Source: Arthrospiribacter ruber
Lineage (GTDB): Bacteria > Bacteroidota > Bacteroidia > Cytophagales > Cyclobacteriaceae
DNA length: 64,000 nt
Assembly: GCF_019343195.1 (NCBI RefSeq)
Contig: NZ_RPHB01000004.1
Span: forward strand, 248,001 to 312,000
Direction: 5' to 3'
The notes under the pieces were generated by a model. The model did not search any database, was not told the origin of the DNA, and saw nothing but the letters and a program-made list of their open reading frames with translations. The translations under genes were made by a program, and so were the position numbers. Each line of letters opens with the position of its first letter. Position 1 is the stretch's first letter. Shown here piece after piece: positions 17,296 to 26,335 of this stretch.

Positions 17296-17895
17296 TTATT
17301 GGCAATATCTGTCCATGGCCTCACGGGCATCCTCAAAATTCAATTTGATGGCCGCTCTCATGTCTTCACAACCCGATTGAACTCTATCCGTGGCAAATTT
17401 TAACAAACCTCTATAATAATATGCCTGTCCGAAGTTCTTATCCATTTTGATGGCAGAACTGTATTCTTTGTTGGCCTCTTCAGTATTTCCCAATTGATGC
17501 AAAGCCCTTCCTTTCATGAAATAAGCCATAGCAGGAGCACCTGGTACTTCTACCGCATATTCCGCGTAAAGTAATGCCTGACTATGCTTTTTCTGTCTTT
17601 GATACAAGTTGGATAAGCTGAGCAAAACCTGGACATTCTTGGAATCATGCGATAAAGCCGCTAAGAAATCCCTTTCTGCTTTTTCAAAGTCACCTAATTC
17701 CTCATGTGACCTGCCTCTGTTGTATAGGGCCTGTACGTTTTTGGGTCTGTTGACCAAATAAGTGTCATAAGCATCAATGGCTTCCTCATATTTGCCGGCC
17801 GAATACAATTGATCCCCTTTATTGGATTCTCCTGCTGAGCAAGAGGCTAAAATTATGCTGATAAGGGCAACATATACCCATTTACTGAACTTCAT
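17296..17895 (-). CDS. TPR-repeat lipoprotein
   Basis: 199 residues. The N-terminus KWVYVALISIILASC is a lipoprotein signal with the lipid Cys at about 19. The rest is about five tetratricopeptide repeats, for example QLYSAGKYEEAIDAYDTYLV, VQALYNRGRSHEELGDFEKA, AYFMKGRALHQLGNTEEANK and QAYYYRGLLKF. TPR lipoproteins usually scaffold envelope complexes, and the partner is unknown. The gene starts 15 nt after the stop of dapD in the same direction, so the two may be co-transcribed. Confidence 0.85.
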   Translation of the reverse strand: MKFSKWVYVALISIILASCSAGESNKGDQLYSAGKYEEAIDAYDTYLVNRPKNVQALYNRGRSHEELGDFEKAERDFLAALSHDSKNVQVLLSLSNLYQRQKKHSQALLYAEYAVEVPGAPAMAYFMKGRALHQLGNTEEANKEYSSAIKMDKNFGQAYYYRGLLKFATDRVQSGCEDMRAAIKLNFEDAREAMDRYCQ

Positions 17896-17910
17896 TATAT
17901 ACTCCTTAAT

Positions 17911-18726
17911 TTAAACTGCTACATTGTTTTCTCTCAATGCATCGTTAAGGGAAGTTTTAAGATCTGTGGAAGCTTTTCTTTGACCAATGATTAAGGCACA
18001 TGGGACCTGAAATTCCCCAGCTGGAAAATTTTTGGTTATTGAACCCGGAATCACTACTGATCTTGGTGGTACGTAACCTTTATATTCTTTTGGCTCTCTC
18101 CCTGTGACATCAATGATCTTAGAGCTGGCTGTAAGGGTAACACCAGCACCTACCACAGCTTCCTTACCAATTCTTACTCCTTCAACGATGATAGCTCTCG
18201 ACCCAATAAAGGCACCGTCTTCCACGATTACCGGAGCGGCCTGTACGGGTTCTAAAACCCCACCAATACCTACTCCACCACTTAAATGGACATTTTTACC
18301 TATCTGAGCACAAGATCCTACTGTAGCCCAAGTATCAACCATCGTGCCACTGTCCACATATGCGCCAATATTGACATAGGAAGGCATCATTACTACTCCA
18401 CTTGCCAAAAAGGCACCATAACGTGCCACAGCATGTGGAACAACCCGCACCCCTTGCTTGGCATAATTGGTTTTTAAAGCCATCTTATCGTGAAACTCAA
18501 ACGGTCCCACTTCTATGGTATGCATTTTCTGAATTGGAAAATATAAGATCACGGCCTTTTTTACCCAATCATTGACCTTCCAGCCTCCTTCTCCATCTGG
18601 CTCTGCTACCCTCAATTGACCACTGTCCAAATCAGAAATAACAGTTTTGATGGCAATTTCAACATCTTTTTCTTTAAGCAAGTCCCTGTTTTCCCAGGCT
18701 TTTTCAATTATCGTTTGTAAATCCAT
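17911..18726 (-). CDS. dapD: 2,3,4,5-tetrahydropyridine-2,6-dicarboxylate N-succinyltransferase
   Basis: 271 residues from the ATG at 18726 (MDLQTIIEKAWENRDLLKE), matching the family's normal length and first helix. The longer open frame adds 24 implausible residues. An N-terminal helical domain leads to a left-handed beta-helix of hexapeptide repeats (IGAYVDSGTMVDTWATVGSC, then GVGIGGVLEPVQAAPVIVED), both well-known DapD motifs. The enzyme transfers succinate from succinyl-CoA in the lysine/diaminopimelate pathway, supplying lysine and peptidoglycan precursor. It is divergent from the glycosyltransferase gene with 34 nt between the starts. Confidence 0.95.
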   Translation of the reverse strand: MDLQTIIEKAWENRDLLKEKDVEIAIKTVISDLDSGQLRVAEPDGEGGWKVNDWVKKAVILYFPIQKMHTIEVGPFEFHDKMALKTNYAKQGVRVVPHAVARYGAFLASGVVMMPSYVNIGAYVDSGTMVDTWATVGSCAQIGKNVHLSGGVGIGGVLEPVQAAPVIVEDGAFIGSRAIIVEGVRIGKEAVVGAGVTLTASSKIIDVTGREPKEYKGYVPPRSVVIPGSITKNFPAGEFQVPCALIIGQRKASTDLKTSLNDALRENNVAV

Positions 18727-18760
18727 ATTTTTGGTTGGTTCTATACACTTAAAATACATC

Positions 18761-19897
18761 ATGCATCCGGTCAAAATTGCTATTGCTTCTGTACTCAAAC
18801 CCTTAAAAGATCCAAGGAGCTATTACAAATTTGCCCTTTCGCTGCGTGAAACAAATAAATACCAGATTAACATCATAGGATTTTATTCAAAAAAAGAAAC
18901 AGATGAAGAATTGATAAAATTCCATCCCCTTTTTTACAAAAAAAGAAATTCCTTTGCCCGACTGAACGTAAGCATCAGACTCTTAAAACTATTGAGAAAA
19001 ATCAGACCAAAAAGCCTTATTGTAACTACTTATGAGCTTCTTCCAGCTGCTTTATTGGGCAAATGTATTTTCAGATACAAGCTCGTCTATGACATTCAGG
19101 AAAACTATGCACTGAACTTCAGACTCAACAATTCTAAACATATACTAACAAAGCAGCTGGGGTCATTATTAATAAAATTTATTGAATTCAGTTCAAGACC
19201 GTTTACAGATCACTTTATTTTTGCGGAAAAATGTTATGTGACCGAATTTCCAAAGATCAAAAATCACACTGTATTAGAAAACAAATATCAAGGTCCAAAA
19301 ATCAATTCAAGCCGACCATTCAAATTAGGCCCAAGCAAGCTCAATTTTTTACTGTGCGGCACGCTTGCGGAGATTTATGGGAGTATGGATGCACTTCTCT
19401 GGTTTGATCACTTCCACAGACATTTTCCTGATTCCACATTAAAAATTTTGGGACATGCACCGCTTGAAAGTTTTAGAACAAAACTGCTTCAGCACGTGCA
19501 AAATAAACCCTACTTGGAATTTACCATATCTTCTGACCCCATCTCCTACGAAGAAATATTAGAAGCTTACCAATCAGCGGATATGGTCTTACTGCCGTAC
19601 CGTCAGACCAAAAACATAAGTCCGAAAATCCCCAGCAAACTTTACGAATGTCTTGCTTTGAAAAAAGCTTTTCTTTTTAGTCCTAATGCCAAGTGGCAAT
19701 CATTAGCTGAAAAGTACAATGCCGGAATAGCTGTAGACTTTAAAAGCAATAAAAACTATGACTTGATTGCCAAATCGATTTTTTCAAAGGTATTTTATGA
19801 CAATTCATCAGTATCAGAAGCACATTGGTTGCAAGAGAAACAAAGCTTTTTACAAGTAATAGAACACCTCTTTACTAAAGATCAAAAACTGTACTGA
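18761..19897 (+). CDS. Glycosyltransferase (GT-B, family-4-like)
   Basis: 378 residues from the ATG at 18761 (MHPVKIAIASVLKPLKDPRS). The open frame reaches back into dapD, but that part is antisense coding sequence. The C-terminal half holds the donor-site pattern of GT-B enzymes (EAYQSADMVLLPYRQ, then KIPSKLYECLALKKAFLFSP), although the usual second Glu is modified. The N-terminal half has LVYDIQENYALNF. It probably transfers a sugar to a surface glycan or glycolipid; donor and acceptor are unknown. Its end overlaps that of the opposing small exported protein by 16 nt. Confidence 0.8.
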   Translation: MHPVKIAIASVLKPLKDPRSYYKFALSLRETNKYQINIIGFYSKKETDEELIKFHPLFYKKRNSFARLNVSIRLLKLLRKIRPKSLIVTTYELLPAALLGKCIFRYKLVYDIQENYALNFRLNNSKHILTKQLGSLLIKFIEFSSRPFTDHFIFAEKCYVTEFPKIKNHTVLENKYQGPKINSSRPFKLGPSKLNFLLCGTLAEIYGSMDALLWFDHFHRHFPDSTLKILGHAPLESFRTKLLQHVQNKPYLEFTISSDPISYEEILEAYQSADMVLLPYRQTKNISPKIPSKLYECLALKKAFLFSPNAKWQSLAEKYNAGIAVDFKSNKNYDLIAKSIFSKVFYDNSSVSEAHWLQEKQSFLQVIEHLFTKDQKLY

Positions 19898-20364
19898 AGT
19901 CCGATCCCATGATCAGTCACCCCAAACCTAATTTCTTTTTTATATGCTCCACTCCCCCTATAGCTGTTATAACTGCCTACAGTCATTCCCGCATTTTTTC
20001 TATACGCCCTTTCAAAGAAAATAGAAGGGATAAATAGTCCGACACCAGCCCCAAAGATCATCCAATTCATCTCATTGCCCAATATGGCATTGGTGGTGGG
20101 ATTAACTATCAGAAACAGCCCAGGAAAAAGACTTAAATCTGATAAAGTCCGGAATGTTCGGGCTTTGGAAAGGTACCCGTATGCCTCTGTGTCCGAACCA
20201 AGCCGGTTCGCCAATTCAGCACGTTTGATCCTTTCTCCATTCAGGTAGAAAGTTTTTCCGGTTAAGGTAAGGTTTCCTATATCTCGTTCAGAAGTCTGAG
20301 AGAAAGCATTTTCAATTTGCAAAAAGATGGTGCAGACAAATAAAACAACGGATAAGGCTTTCAT
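19882..20364 (-). CDS. Small exported hypothetical protein
   Basis: 160 residues from the ATG at 20364, chosen because it gives a clean signal peptide (MKALSVVLFVCTIFLQIENAFSQ). The mature part has a helical segment (ERIKRAELANRLGSDTEAYG), then two hydrophobic stretches (about 80-99 SLFPGLFLIVNPTTN and about 102-122 MNWMIFGAGVGLFIPSIFFE). It ends with a beta-rich, aromatic-terminated tail (GLQYSF), as in outer-membrane or membrane-associated proteins. I do not recognise a family. It converges on and overlaps the glycosyltransferase gene by 16 nt. Confidence 0.6.
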   Translation of the reverse strand: MKALSVVLFVCTIFLQIENAFSQTSERDIGNLTLTGKTFYLNGERIKRAELANRLGSDTEAYGYLSKARTFRTLSDLSLFPGLFLIVNPTTNAILGNEMNWMIFGAGVGLFIPSIFFERAYRKNAGMTVGSYNSYRGSGAYKKEIRFGVTDHGIGLQYSF

Positions 20365-20440
20365 ATCCACTAATTTTTCTGGTAAAGATAACAAAAAACG
20401 AAAGGATTAGTATCACTTGAACAATTTTTTCTCCCCTACC

Positions 20441-20663
20441 TTATCCACAGCACTTAAAAAAGTTATCCACCTCAGCCCCGTTTTGGAAACCATTTTTAGA
20501 CTATTGGAAACTCTTACTTTTTGTGATTTTATCAGCTTCATGATCTAAAATTGAATTTATAATCTCCTGTAAAACTGGTATTTAAACATTTTTTAAGCCG
20601 ACTCTTAATTATTTTATAGCCATACCTAATCACTTGATCACATATATTTTTGAGTTATCCACA
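20441..20663 (+). other. Cluster of DnaA-box-like 9-mers in a 371-bp gene-free region
   Basis: Two perfect TTATCCACA 9-mers (20441-20449 and 20655-20663) and one 8/9 match TTATCCACC (20463-20471), all in the same orientation. They lie in an AT-rich intergenic stretch (20365-20735) between a small exported protein and the DtxR-type regulator. This is the E. coli-type DnaA box consensus, also used in many other phyla. Whether this is oriC, a titration locus or a DnaA-regulated promoter is unknown; dnaA is not in the window and gene orientation gives no clear support for an origin. Confidence 0.45.
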
Positions 20664-20668
20664 GCTGA

Positions 20669-20718
20669 TTTAGCCTGGGTTAAATTATTTTTTAGTATAG
20701 ACTAAATTAGTATCTTTG
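20669..20718 (+). promoter_or_regulatory. Tandem 16-bp palindromic operators and -7 element of the DtxR-type gene
   Basis: Two 16-bp palindromes, TTTAGCCTGGGTTAAA (20669-20684, imperfect, TTTAnCCnnGGnTAAA) and TTTAGTATAGACTAAA (20691-20706, TTTAGT/ACTAAA arms). Their centres are 22 bp apart, about two helix turns. The -7 element TATCTTTG (TAnnTTTG) follows at 20711-20718, and the ATG at 20736. Palindromes with TTTAG/CTAAA arms resemble known DtxR/MntR-family operators, so metal-dependent autoregulation is a good inference. Confidence 0.6.
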
Positions 20719-20735
20719 AAAAGAATTTTAGATTT

Positions 20736-21398
20736 ATGACAACACTCACCTACTCTGAAGAGAATTACCTCAAAGCGATTTTCCATCTTTCTGAAGAGGG
20801 CAAAAAAAGCGTATCAACCAACGATATTTCTGCGGAAATGAAAAACCGTCCTGCATCGGTTTCAGATATGTTGAGGAAATTAGGAGAAAAAAAAGTGATA
20901 GAATACCGTAAATATTATGGCGTACATATCACTGAAGAAGGGAAGAAACTGGCCTTGCAAACAATCAGAAAACACAGGCTTTGGGAGGTTTTTTTGGTTG
21001 AAAAATTGAATTTCTCTTGGGATGAAGTTCACGAAGTAGCCGATGAACTGGAGCATATCAAATCCCGTCTTCTTATCCAAAGACTCGACGAATACTTAGG
21101 TTTCCCAAAATTTGATCCACATGGAGATCCAATACCGGATGAATATGGAGACATCAGATCCCGACCACGTTTACCCTTATCAGAAATCGAAATCAACGGA
21201 ACAGGTCAGATCGTAGCAGTGAAAGACAGTAGTGCTGCTTTTCTCCGCTACCTGGACAAAATCGGTGCATATATTGGTGCAAGGATTAAAGTATTGGACA
21301 AAGTAGAATTTGACGGATCTGTAGAAATTCTGGTGGATAACAAAAAATCAGTCTTTATGTCCAAAGATGTGGTTGGTAATATTCTGGTTATGCAATAG
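20736..21398 (+). CDS. DtxR/MntR-family metal-dependent transcriptional regulator
   Basis: 220 residues. The N-terminal winged helix (TYSEENYLKAIFHLSEEG, then NRPASVSDMLRKLGEKKVIEY) is DtxR-like. The helical metal-binding/dimer domain has RKHRLWEVFLVEKLNFSWDE and VADELEHIKSRLL. A C-terminal SH3/FeoA-like domain is at about 145-220. DtxR proteins bind Fe2+ or Mn2+ and then repress uptake genes. Which metal is used cannot be told, and no transporter gene lies next to it. Two palindromes overlapping its own promoter suggest autoregulation. Confidence 0.92.
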   Translation: MTTLTYSEENYLKAIFHLSEEGKKSVSTNDISAEMKNRPASVSDMLRKLGEKKVIEYRKYYGVHITEEGKKLALQTIRKHRLWEVFLVEKLNFSWDEVHEVADELEHIKSRLLIQRLDEYLGFPKFDPHGDPIPDEYGDIRSRPRLPLSEIEINGTGQIVAVKDSSAAFLRYLDKIGAYIGARIKVLDKVEFDGSVEILVDNKKSVFMSKDVVGNILVMQ

Positions 21399-21430
21399 CC
21401 CTAAATACAAATCCACCTATAATGTTTTTT

Positions 21431-22804
21431 TCAATGTAGCTTTTCCAGCATTTTAATGCTGTGCTTTAAGGAGCGGACCTGGTGATAATTCCCCTTCCAA
21501 GCATGCCCCTTATCTGCCTTTACAATGGAAGGTTGCTTATCTTTTCCTCCTGAATACCAGTCGCCATTTTCATGATCCACCAAGTAAGCATCTATATAAG
21601 CCCATTGCTTTTGAAACTTGTTCAAATAGTCATTGGGACCATCTGAAAAGTAGAGCCCCATCATCAAAATTGCATTCATACCCTCTGCTTGTGCCCACCA
21701 ATTTTTACTGTCTTTAATTATCCTTGGAACAGCTTCTTCTCCGAAGTAATAACCTTCGTCATAAAAGCCGCCCAATTCCCTATCCCAGCCAAATTCCAGC
21801 GCATGATCAAGCATTTTTTTAGACTTAGCCAAAGTTACGGGATCATCTCCTAAGCCGAGCGTCTGGGCTGCTTCCATAAGGAGAAATGCTGTTTCAACAT
21901 CATGTCCAAAAGAAATATGATCCAATTTACGATGTTGCAGTATGACTTCTTCTTCTTGGTCAGCAAAGGAAACAGGTGTCCAATCCGCTTCAAAAAACAA
22001 AATCAAATGTCCTCTATCGTGGGTAATCTGATCTCTTACCAAGAAAAACATTTCTTCCAAACGCATTTTAAGCAAAGGATCTTTCCAAACTTCATAAAGG
22101 GCAGTAAATGCTTCTAACAAATGAATGGAAGAGTTCTGGTCTTTATATCCAATATCTGAAGTAGTAGGTTCATCGATTGGTCTTTTTATCGGTTTCCCTT
22201 CTCTATCCAAATGTTGAAAGTATCCCTTATGGTTTTTATCATGACTGTGCTTTTCCAGCCAATTAAAAGTTCTGATAGCCAAATCCAAACCGGCCGAATC
22301 TTGGGAACTGGCAAAATATGTAGCCAATGCATAGATGGCAAAGCTATTTCCGTAAGCTGTCTTGGTGCTGCTTGCTTCCGCAATTGGCTGCCCACTCCTA
22401 TTTACCAATTGATAAAAACCTCCGTATTCTTTATCCCACATTTTATCCCTAAGAAATTGAAATCCCAATTTCATTCCGATTGAATAATGTTCAGTTTCAG
22501 GATAAAGCTGATGGCCAATTGAGTTGGACCATAGGTGCCTGGACTGGGTGACTATAAATTTCTTCTGAGGACTTGACTTTAATTCGAAAACATAGTCAAA
22601 GTCACTGAAAAACCCTCCTGAATCAAAGTCAAATGCCTTCGGGTACCAAGACTCCAATAGATTGCCTCTTAAATTTTGTTCCAATGCTATTGAATAAGAT
22701 TCAGCCCAATCTCTTTGGTTCTTCTTTGATTTTTCCTGCCCCTCAGCAATATTTACAATCCCCAAAAAACAAATTAAGATTAAACTTGAACTGAATTTAA
22801 GCAT
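21431..22804 (-). CDS. Exported AGE-family sugar epimerase/isomerase
   Basis: 457 residues from the ATG at 22804, which places a signal peptide (MLKFSSSLILICFLGIVNIA) at the N-terminus. A TTG 18 codons upstream would overlap the preceding gene. The rest is the (alpha/alpha)6 barrel of N-acylglucosamine/cellobiose 2-epimerases. Motifs include the catalytic His in SFGHDVETAFLL, WWAQAEGMNAILMM, and a C-terminal His in WKGNYHQVRS. The family converts a reducing-end sugar to its C2 epimer (for example glucose to mannose in a disaccharide). Secretion of this protein is less usual and suggests periplasmic glycan processing. It lies 47 nt downstream of the GMC oxidoreductase gene. Confidence 0.85.
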   Translation of the reverse strand: MLKFSSSLILICFLGIVNIAEGQEKSKKNQRDWAESYSIALEQNLRGNLLESWYPKAFDFDSGGFFSDFDYVFELKSSPQKKFIVTQSRHLWSNSIGHQLYPETEHYSIGMKLGFQFLRDKMWDKEYGGFYQLVNRSGQPIAEASSTKTAYGNSFAIYALATYFASSQDSAGLDLAIRTFNWLEKHSHDKNHKGYFQHLDREGKPIKRPIDEPTTSDIGYKDQNSSIHLLEAFTALYEVWKDPLLKMRLEEMFFLVRDQITHDRGHLILFFEADWTPVSFADQEEEVILQHRKLDHISFGHDVETAFLLMEAAQTLGLGDDPVTLAKSKKMLDHALEFGWDRELGGFYDEGYYFGEEAVPRIIKDSKNWWAQAEGMNAILMMGLYFSDGPNDYLNKFQKQWAYIDAYLVDHENGDWYSGGKDKQPSIVKADKGHAWKGNYHQVRSLKHSIKMLEKLH

Positions 22805-22851
22805 GTTTTGACCTTTGTTTAAATTTCTATTTGACTTGAATTTAATCAGAC

Positions 22852-24459
22852 TTAACAATGACCCATAATCAAATCAGAAGCCTTTTCGCCTATCATGATG
22901 CATGCGGCATTGGTATTACCTGAAATAATTTTAGGCATTATGGAAGCATCCGCTACCCTGAGATTTTGGATACCATGAACTTTCAATTGATCATCTACAA
23001 CTGCCTCCGGATCATGCCCCATCTTGCATGTTCCCACGGGGTGATACAATGTTTCCAGGGATTTGTAGATGTGGAAAAGCAGGTTTTCTTTCTCAAAACT
23101 CTTGGGAAAGACCATTTCACCTTTTTGAAATCTCTTGAGCGAAGGCTGTTCCATCACCTCTTTTGCTTTAATCATTCCTTTGATCAAAGTTTGCAGATCA
23201 TCTTCCACAGACAATAGTCTGGGTTGAATAAGTGGAGGAGAAAAAGGGCTTTTGTCCCGAAGGCCAATATATCCCCTACTTTTTGGTTGTAGCAGAATAA
23301 CCATCAGGCTATAGCCGCTGGTGGTCGGGAATGTATTGAGGTCATAAATATCAGTGCTGTAATCATCCTTGACTGCTGATGCCACAAAATGAAACTGAAT
23401 GTCCGGCTGCATCGCATCAGATTGGTTTACATTTAAAAATGCATTTGCTGTCAATGGACCATTTCCCAAAGGTCCTTTTTTGAAAAGCAGGTATTGTATC
23501 AATGCCTTTCCCATACGGAATGGTTTTAGCTCATTATTATCAGTTGGCACATTGGAAGCAGCACTTAAGCCTGACCAAATATGGTCTTGCAGATTTTTCC
23601 CGACCCCTGGTAAATGACATTTCTTCTCAATCCCAAATTCCTTGAGGTAGTCGAAATCTCCTATCCCTGAAAGCATCAAAATCTGTGGAGACTGTATGGC
23701 TCCAGCAGAAAGAATCACTTCTTTTTCTGCATAAAATTCTTGTTTATTTTTATTTAAATCATAACATTCAACACCTACTGCTATATTATTGTCAATCAAT
23801 ATTTTATTAACCAATATTCCGGTCATTACTTTAAGGTTAATTCTCTTCAGTATGGGTTTCAAAAACGCAGCTGCTGTACTTTGCCGTTGGTTATTTTTAA
23901 TGGTGTATTGCAGCATGGAGGCTCCCATTTGAGAAGCACCGTTGTACTCCGGGTTTTCTTTAATTCCTGCTTCTTCGCAAGCTTTGACAAAATGATACCC
24001 AAGTGGATGTGGCTGGGCGGAAAATGCCACATGGAGCGCACCGGAATCCCCATAATAATCCCCTTTGAAATCCTGATTGTTTTCAGATTTCTTGAAGTAA
24101 GGAAGAAGTTCTTTGTATGACCAACCCTTATTTCCGAGCGAAGCCCAATGATCGAAATCATTGGGGTTGCCCCTGACATAAGCCATAGCGTTAGTGCTAC
24201 TGCATCCTCCCAGCACTTTTCCTCTGGGGATAAAAATTCTTCTGTTTTCTACTTTAGTTTGGGGTTCTGTCCAAAATGCCCAATCCACATCGGACCTATG
24301 AAGCTTCCCATATCCCCCAGGGATGTGTATCTCGGTTTTGGAATCCTTAGGTCCTGCTTCCAACAACAGTACCCGATTATTGGGATTTTCAGAAAGTCTG
24401 TTGGCAAGAACACATCCTGATGATCCTGCACCTATGATGATAAAGTCAAAATATTTCAA
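22852..24459 (-). CDS. GMC-family flavin oxidoreductase (choline-dehydrogenase-like)
   Basis: 535 residues. It starts at a TTG, since no in-frame ATG exists before upstream stops and this gives [20 protein letters not shown] at the N-terminus exactly where FAD binds. GMC signatures follow: [18 protein letters not shown] and [15 protein letters not shown]. The C-terminal catalytic pair is in [10 protein letters not shown] and [19 protein letters not shown] enzymes oxidise alcohols or sugars with FAD; the choline/alcohol branch is the closest by eye, but substrate is unknown. It is upstream of an exported AGE epimerase in the same direction, which hints at sugar oxidation, but this is inference. 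Confidence 0.88.
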   Translation of the reverse strand: MKYFDFIIIGAGSSGCVLANRLSENPNNRVLLLEAGPKDSKTEIHIPGGYGKLHRSDVDWAFWTEPQTKVENRRIFIPRGKVLGGCSSTNAMAYVRGNPNDFDHWASLGNKGWSYKELLPYFKKSENNQDFKGDYYGDSGALHVAFSAQPHPLGYHFVKACEEAGIKENPEYNGASQMGASMLQYTIKNNQRQSTAAAFLKPILKRINLKVMTGILVNKILIDNNIAVGVECYDLNKNKQEFYAEKEVILSAGAIQSPQILMLSGIGDFDYLKEFGIEKKCHLPGVGKNLQDHIWSGLSAASNVPTDNNELKPFRMGKALIQYLLFKKGPLGNGPLTANAFLNVNQSDAMQPDIQFHFVASAVKDDYSTDIYDLNTFPTTSGYSLMVILLQPKSRGYIGLRDKSPFSPPLIQPRLLSVEDDLQTLIKGMIKAKEVMEQPSLKRFQKGEMVFPKSFEKENLLFHIYKSLETLYHPVGTCKMGHDPEAVVDDQLKVHGIQNLRVADASIMPKIISGNTNAACIMIGEKASDLIMGHC

Positions 24460-24511
24460 GGTCTTTGGGCTATTAACACCAAAAAATTACCTGAAATTTT
24501 GGTAAATAAAA

Positions 24512-24539
24512 AATGGATGCCTCAATAAAGACATCCATT
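24512..24539 (-). terminator. Intrinsic terminator of the fadD-type gene
   Basis: AATGGATG...CATCCATT stem with an A-run on the left (T-run on the minus strand), about 40 nt after the leftward stop. Confidence 0.75.
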
Positions 24540-24577
24540 CAAACTTTTATTTTGCATTGTGATGCTGATTTTTATTA

Positions 24578-26260
24578 TTATCCATTCTTACTTTCATGCA
24601 TTTCCTTGATTTTTCTTCTCAGTATCTTACCCACGTTAGATTTTGGAAGCTCTTCTGTAAAATACACCTCTCGAGGCACCTTATAATTCGTCAACTCTTC
24701 TTTACAATGGGCAATGATTTCTTCTTCTGTGACAGATTTATCTTTGGCAACTACGTATGCCACGACTTTTTCTGTAGATTTTTCGTCAGGCATACCAATG
24801 ACTCCTGTTTCCAGCACTTTTGGATGTGAGGCTATTGCATTTTCCACTTCATTGGGATAGACATTGAATCCGGAAACGAGAATCATCTCCTTTTTTCTGT
24901 CCACAATTTTGACAAAACCATCTTCATCAATGACCGCAATATCGCCGGTTTTGAACCACTCTCCATCCATTACTTTTTCCGTTTCATCAGGACGCATCCA
25001 ATATCCTTTCATCACCTGAGGACCTTTGATGCACAGCTCACCTTTTTCCCCAGTTCCCAAAGTATTTCCTTCATCGTCAATGACCTTGATGTCTGTATTG
25101 GGCAAAGGAATTCCAATGGTGCCAATTCTTTCTGTTCCGTCAATCGGATTACAAACTGCCACTGGGGATGTTTCAGTAAGTCCATATCCTTCGGCCAAGG
25201 CCACTCCTGTTATCTTTTCCCACTTCTCAGCAGTAGCTTTTTGGACTGCCATTCCACCTCCAACAGCTACCTTTAATTTACTGAAATCCAATTCACTAAA
25301 CCCATCTGCATTCATCAATCCATTAAACAAAGTATTGACTCCTGTGATAACAGTAAACTTGTGTTTGCCCAACTCTTTGATAAAACCAGGCATATCCCGT
25401 GGATTGGTAATCAGAATATTCCTGGCCCCGATTTTAAACATGGCAAGACAGTTGACCGTGAGGGCAAAAATATGGTAAAGTGGTAATGCAGTAATCACTA
25501 CTTCTTCATTATCCTTAAGCTTAGGTTTCATCCACGCTGAAATCTGCTGCATATTGGCCACAATATTGGCATGGGTAAGTTCAGCTCCTTTAGATACCCC
25601 TGTAGTACCTCCAGTATATTGCAAAAAGGCAGCATCTTCCAAAGTCATCCACTCCCTATTGAATCCTGTCTTGGAACCTTTGGAAATGGCATTTTTCCAA
25701 GAATATGCACCTGGAAGACTGAATGAAGGCACCATCTTTTTAACATACTTTACCACCAAGTTGACGATAGTTCCCTTAAGACCGCCAAGCATATCGCCCA
25801 ATCCAGTGGTGATGATATGCTTGGTGGCAGGAATCTGATTTCGGATCTTTTCAAGATTGAAGGCAAAGTTTTCCACTATGACAATAGCCCTTGCTCCCGA
25901 ATCTTCCAATTGATGCTTCATTTCTTTGGCGGTGTAGAGTGGATTCACATTGACTACCACCATTCCAGCTCTTAAGGTGCCAAACAAAGCCACAGGGTAT
26001 TGAAGGCAATTGGGCATTTGGATTGCCACTTTATCCCCTTTGCTCAACTTTAATTCGTTTTGTAAAAATGAAGCAAAATGCTGGGTATAGGTATCCAGTT
26101 CATTGAATGTCATGGATTTTCCCATACACTCATAAGCTACTGCATCGCCAAACTTACCCACACTTTCTTCAAAAAGATTGACTACAGAACTGTATGAAGT
26201 AACATCGACTTCTGCATCCACAGACTTGGGGTAATGTTTCAACCAAGGAAAATTTTGCAT
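24578..26260 (-). CDS. fadD: Long-chain fatty-acid-CoA ligase
   Basis: 560 residues of the AMP-forming acyl-CoA synthetase family. The P-loop-like AMP motif is YTGGTTGVSKGAELTH, and the adenine-binding motif is EGYGLTETSPVAVCNP. The acyl-AMP/hinge region is WFKTGDIAVIDEDGFVKIVD and the C-terminal catalytic Lys is in NVGKILRRKI. It activates long-chain fatty acids with ATP and CoA. A palindrome lies upstream (26317-26331), and an acyl-CoA dehydrogenase follows in the same direction on its own transcript, so the two steps are neighbours in fatty-acid degradation. Confidence 0.92.
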   Translation of the reverse strand: MQNFPWLKHYPKSVDAEVDVTSYSSVVNLFEESVGKFGDAVAYECMGKSMTFNELDTYTQHFASFLQNELKLSKGDKVAIQMPNCLQYPVALFGTLRAGMVVVNVNPLYTAKEMKHQLEDSGARAIVIVENFAFNLEKIRNQIPATKHIITTGLGDMLGGLKGTIVNLVVKYVKKMVPSFSLPGAYSWKNAISKGSKTGFNREWMTLEDAAFLQYTGGTTGVSKGAELTHANIVANMQQISAWMKPKLKDNEEVVITALPLYHIFALTVNCLAMFKIGARNILITNPRDMPGFIKELGKHKFTVITGVNTLFNGLMNADGFSELDFSKLKVAVGGGMAVQKATAEKWEKITGVALAEGYGLTETSPVAVCNPIDGTERIGTIGIPLPNTDIKVIDDEGNTLGTGEKGELCIKGPQVMKGYWMRPDETEKVMDGEWFKTGDIAVIDEDGFVKIVDRKKEMILVSGFNVYPNEVENAIASHPKVLETGVIGMPDEKSTEKVVAYVVAKDKSVTEEEIIAHCKEELTNYKVPREVYFTEELPKSNVGKILRRKIKEMHESKNG

Positions 26261-26316
26261 AAACGTTTTCTATTTTGGGTTCAGACTAAATATTCTTTTT
26301 TACTATGAATAAATAT

Positions 26317-26331
26317 AAAGTAATATACTTT
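26317..26331. promoter_or_regulatory. Perfect palindrome upstream of the fadD-type gene
   Basis: AAAGTAATATACTTT has 6-bp arms (AAAGTA/TACTTT) around ATA and lies about 57 nt upstream of the leftward start. It is a plausible regulator binding site. No matching palindrome is seen at the neighbouring acyl-CoA dehydrogenase. Confidence 0.35.
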
Positions 26332-26335
26332 GTTT

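Noticed and set aside
18647-18760. N-terminal extension of the glycosyltransferase frame
   Set aside because: It is antisense to the start of dapD; the start at 18761 gives a normal N-terminus.
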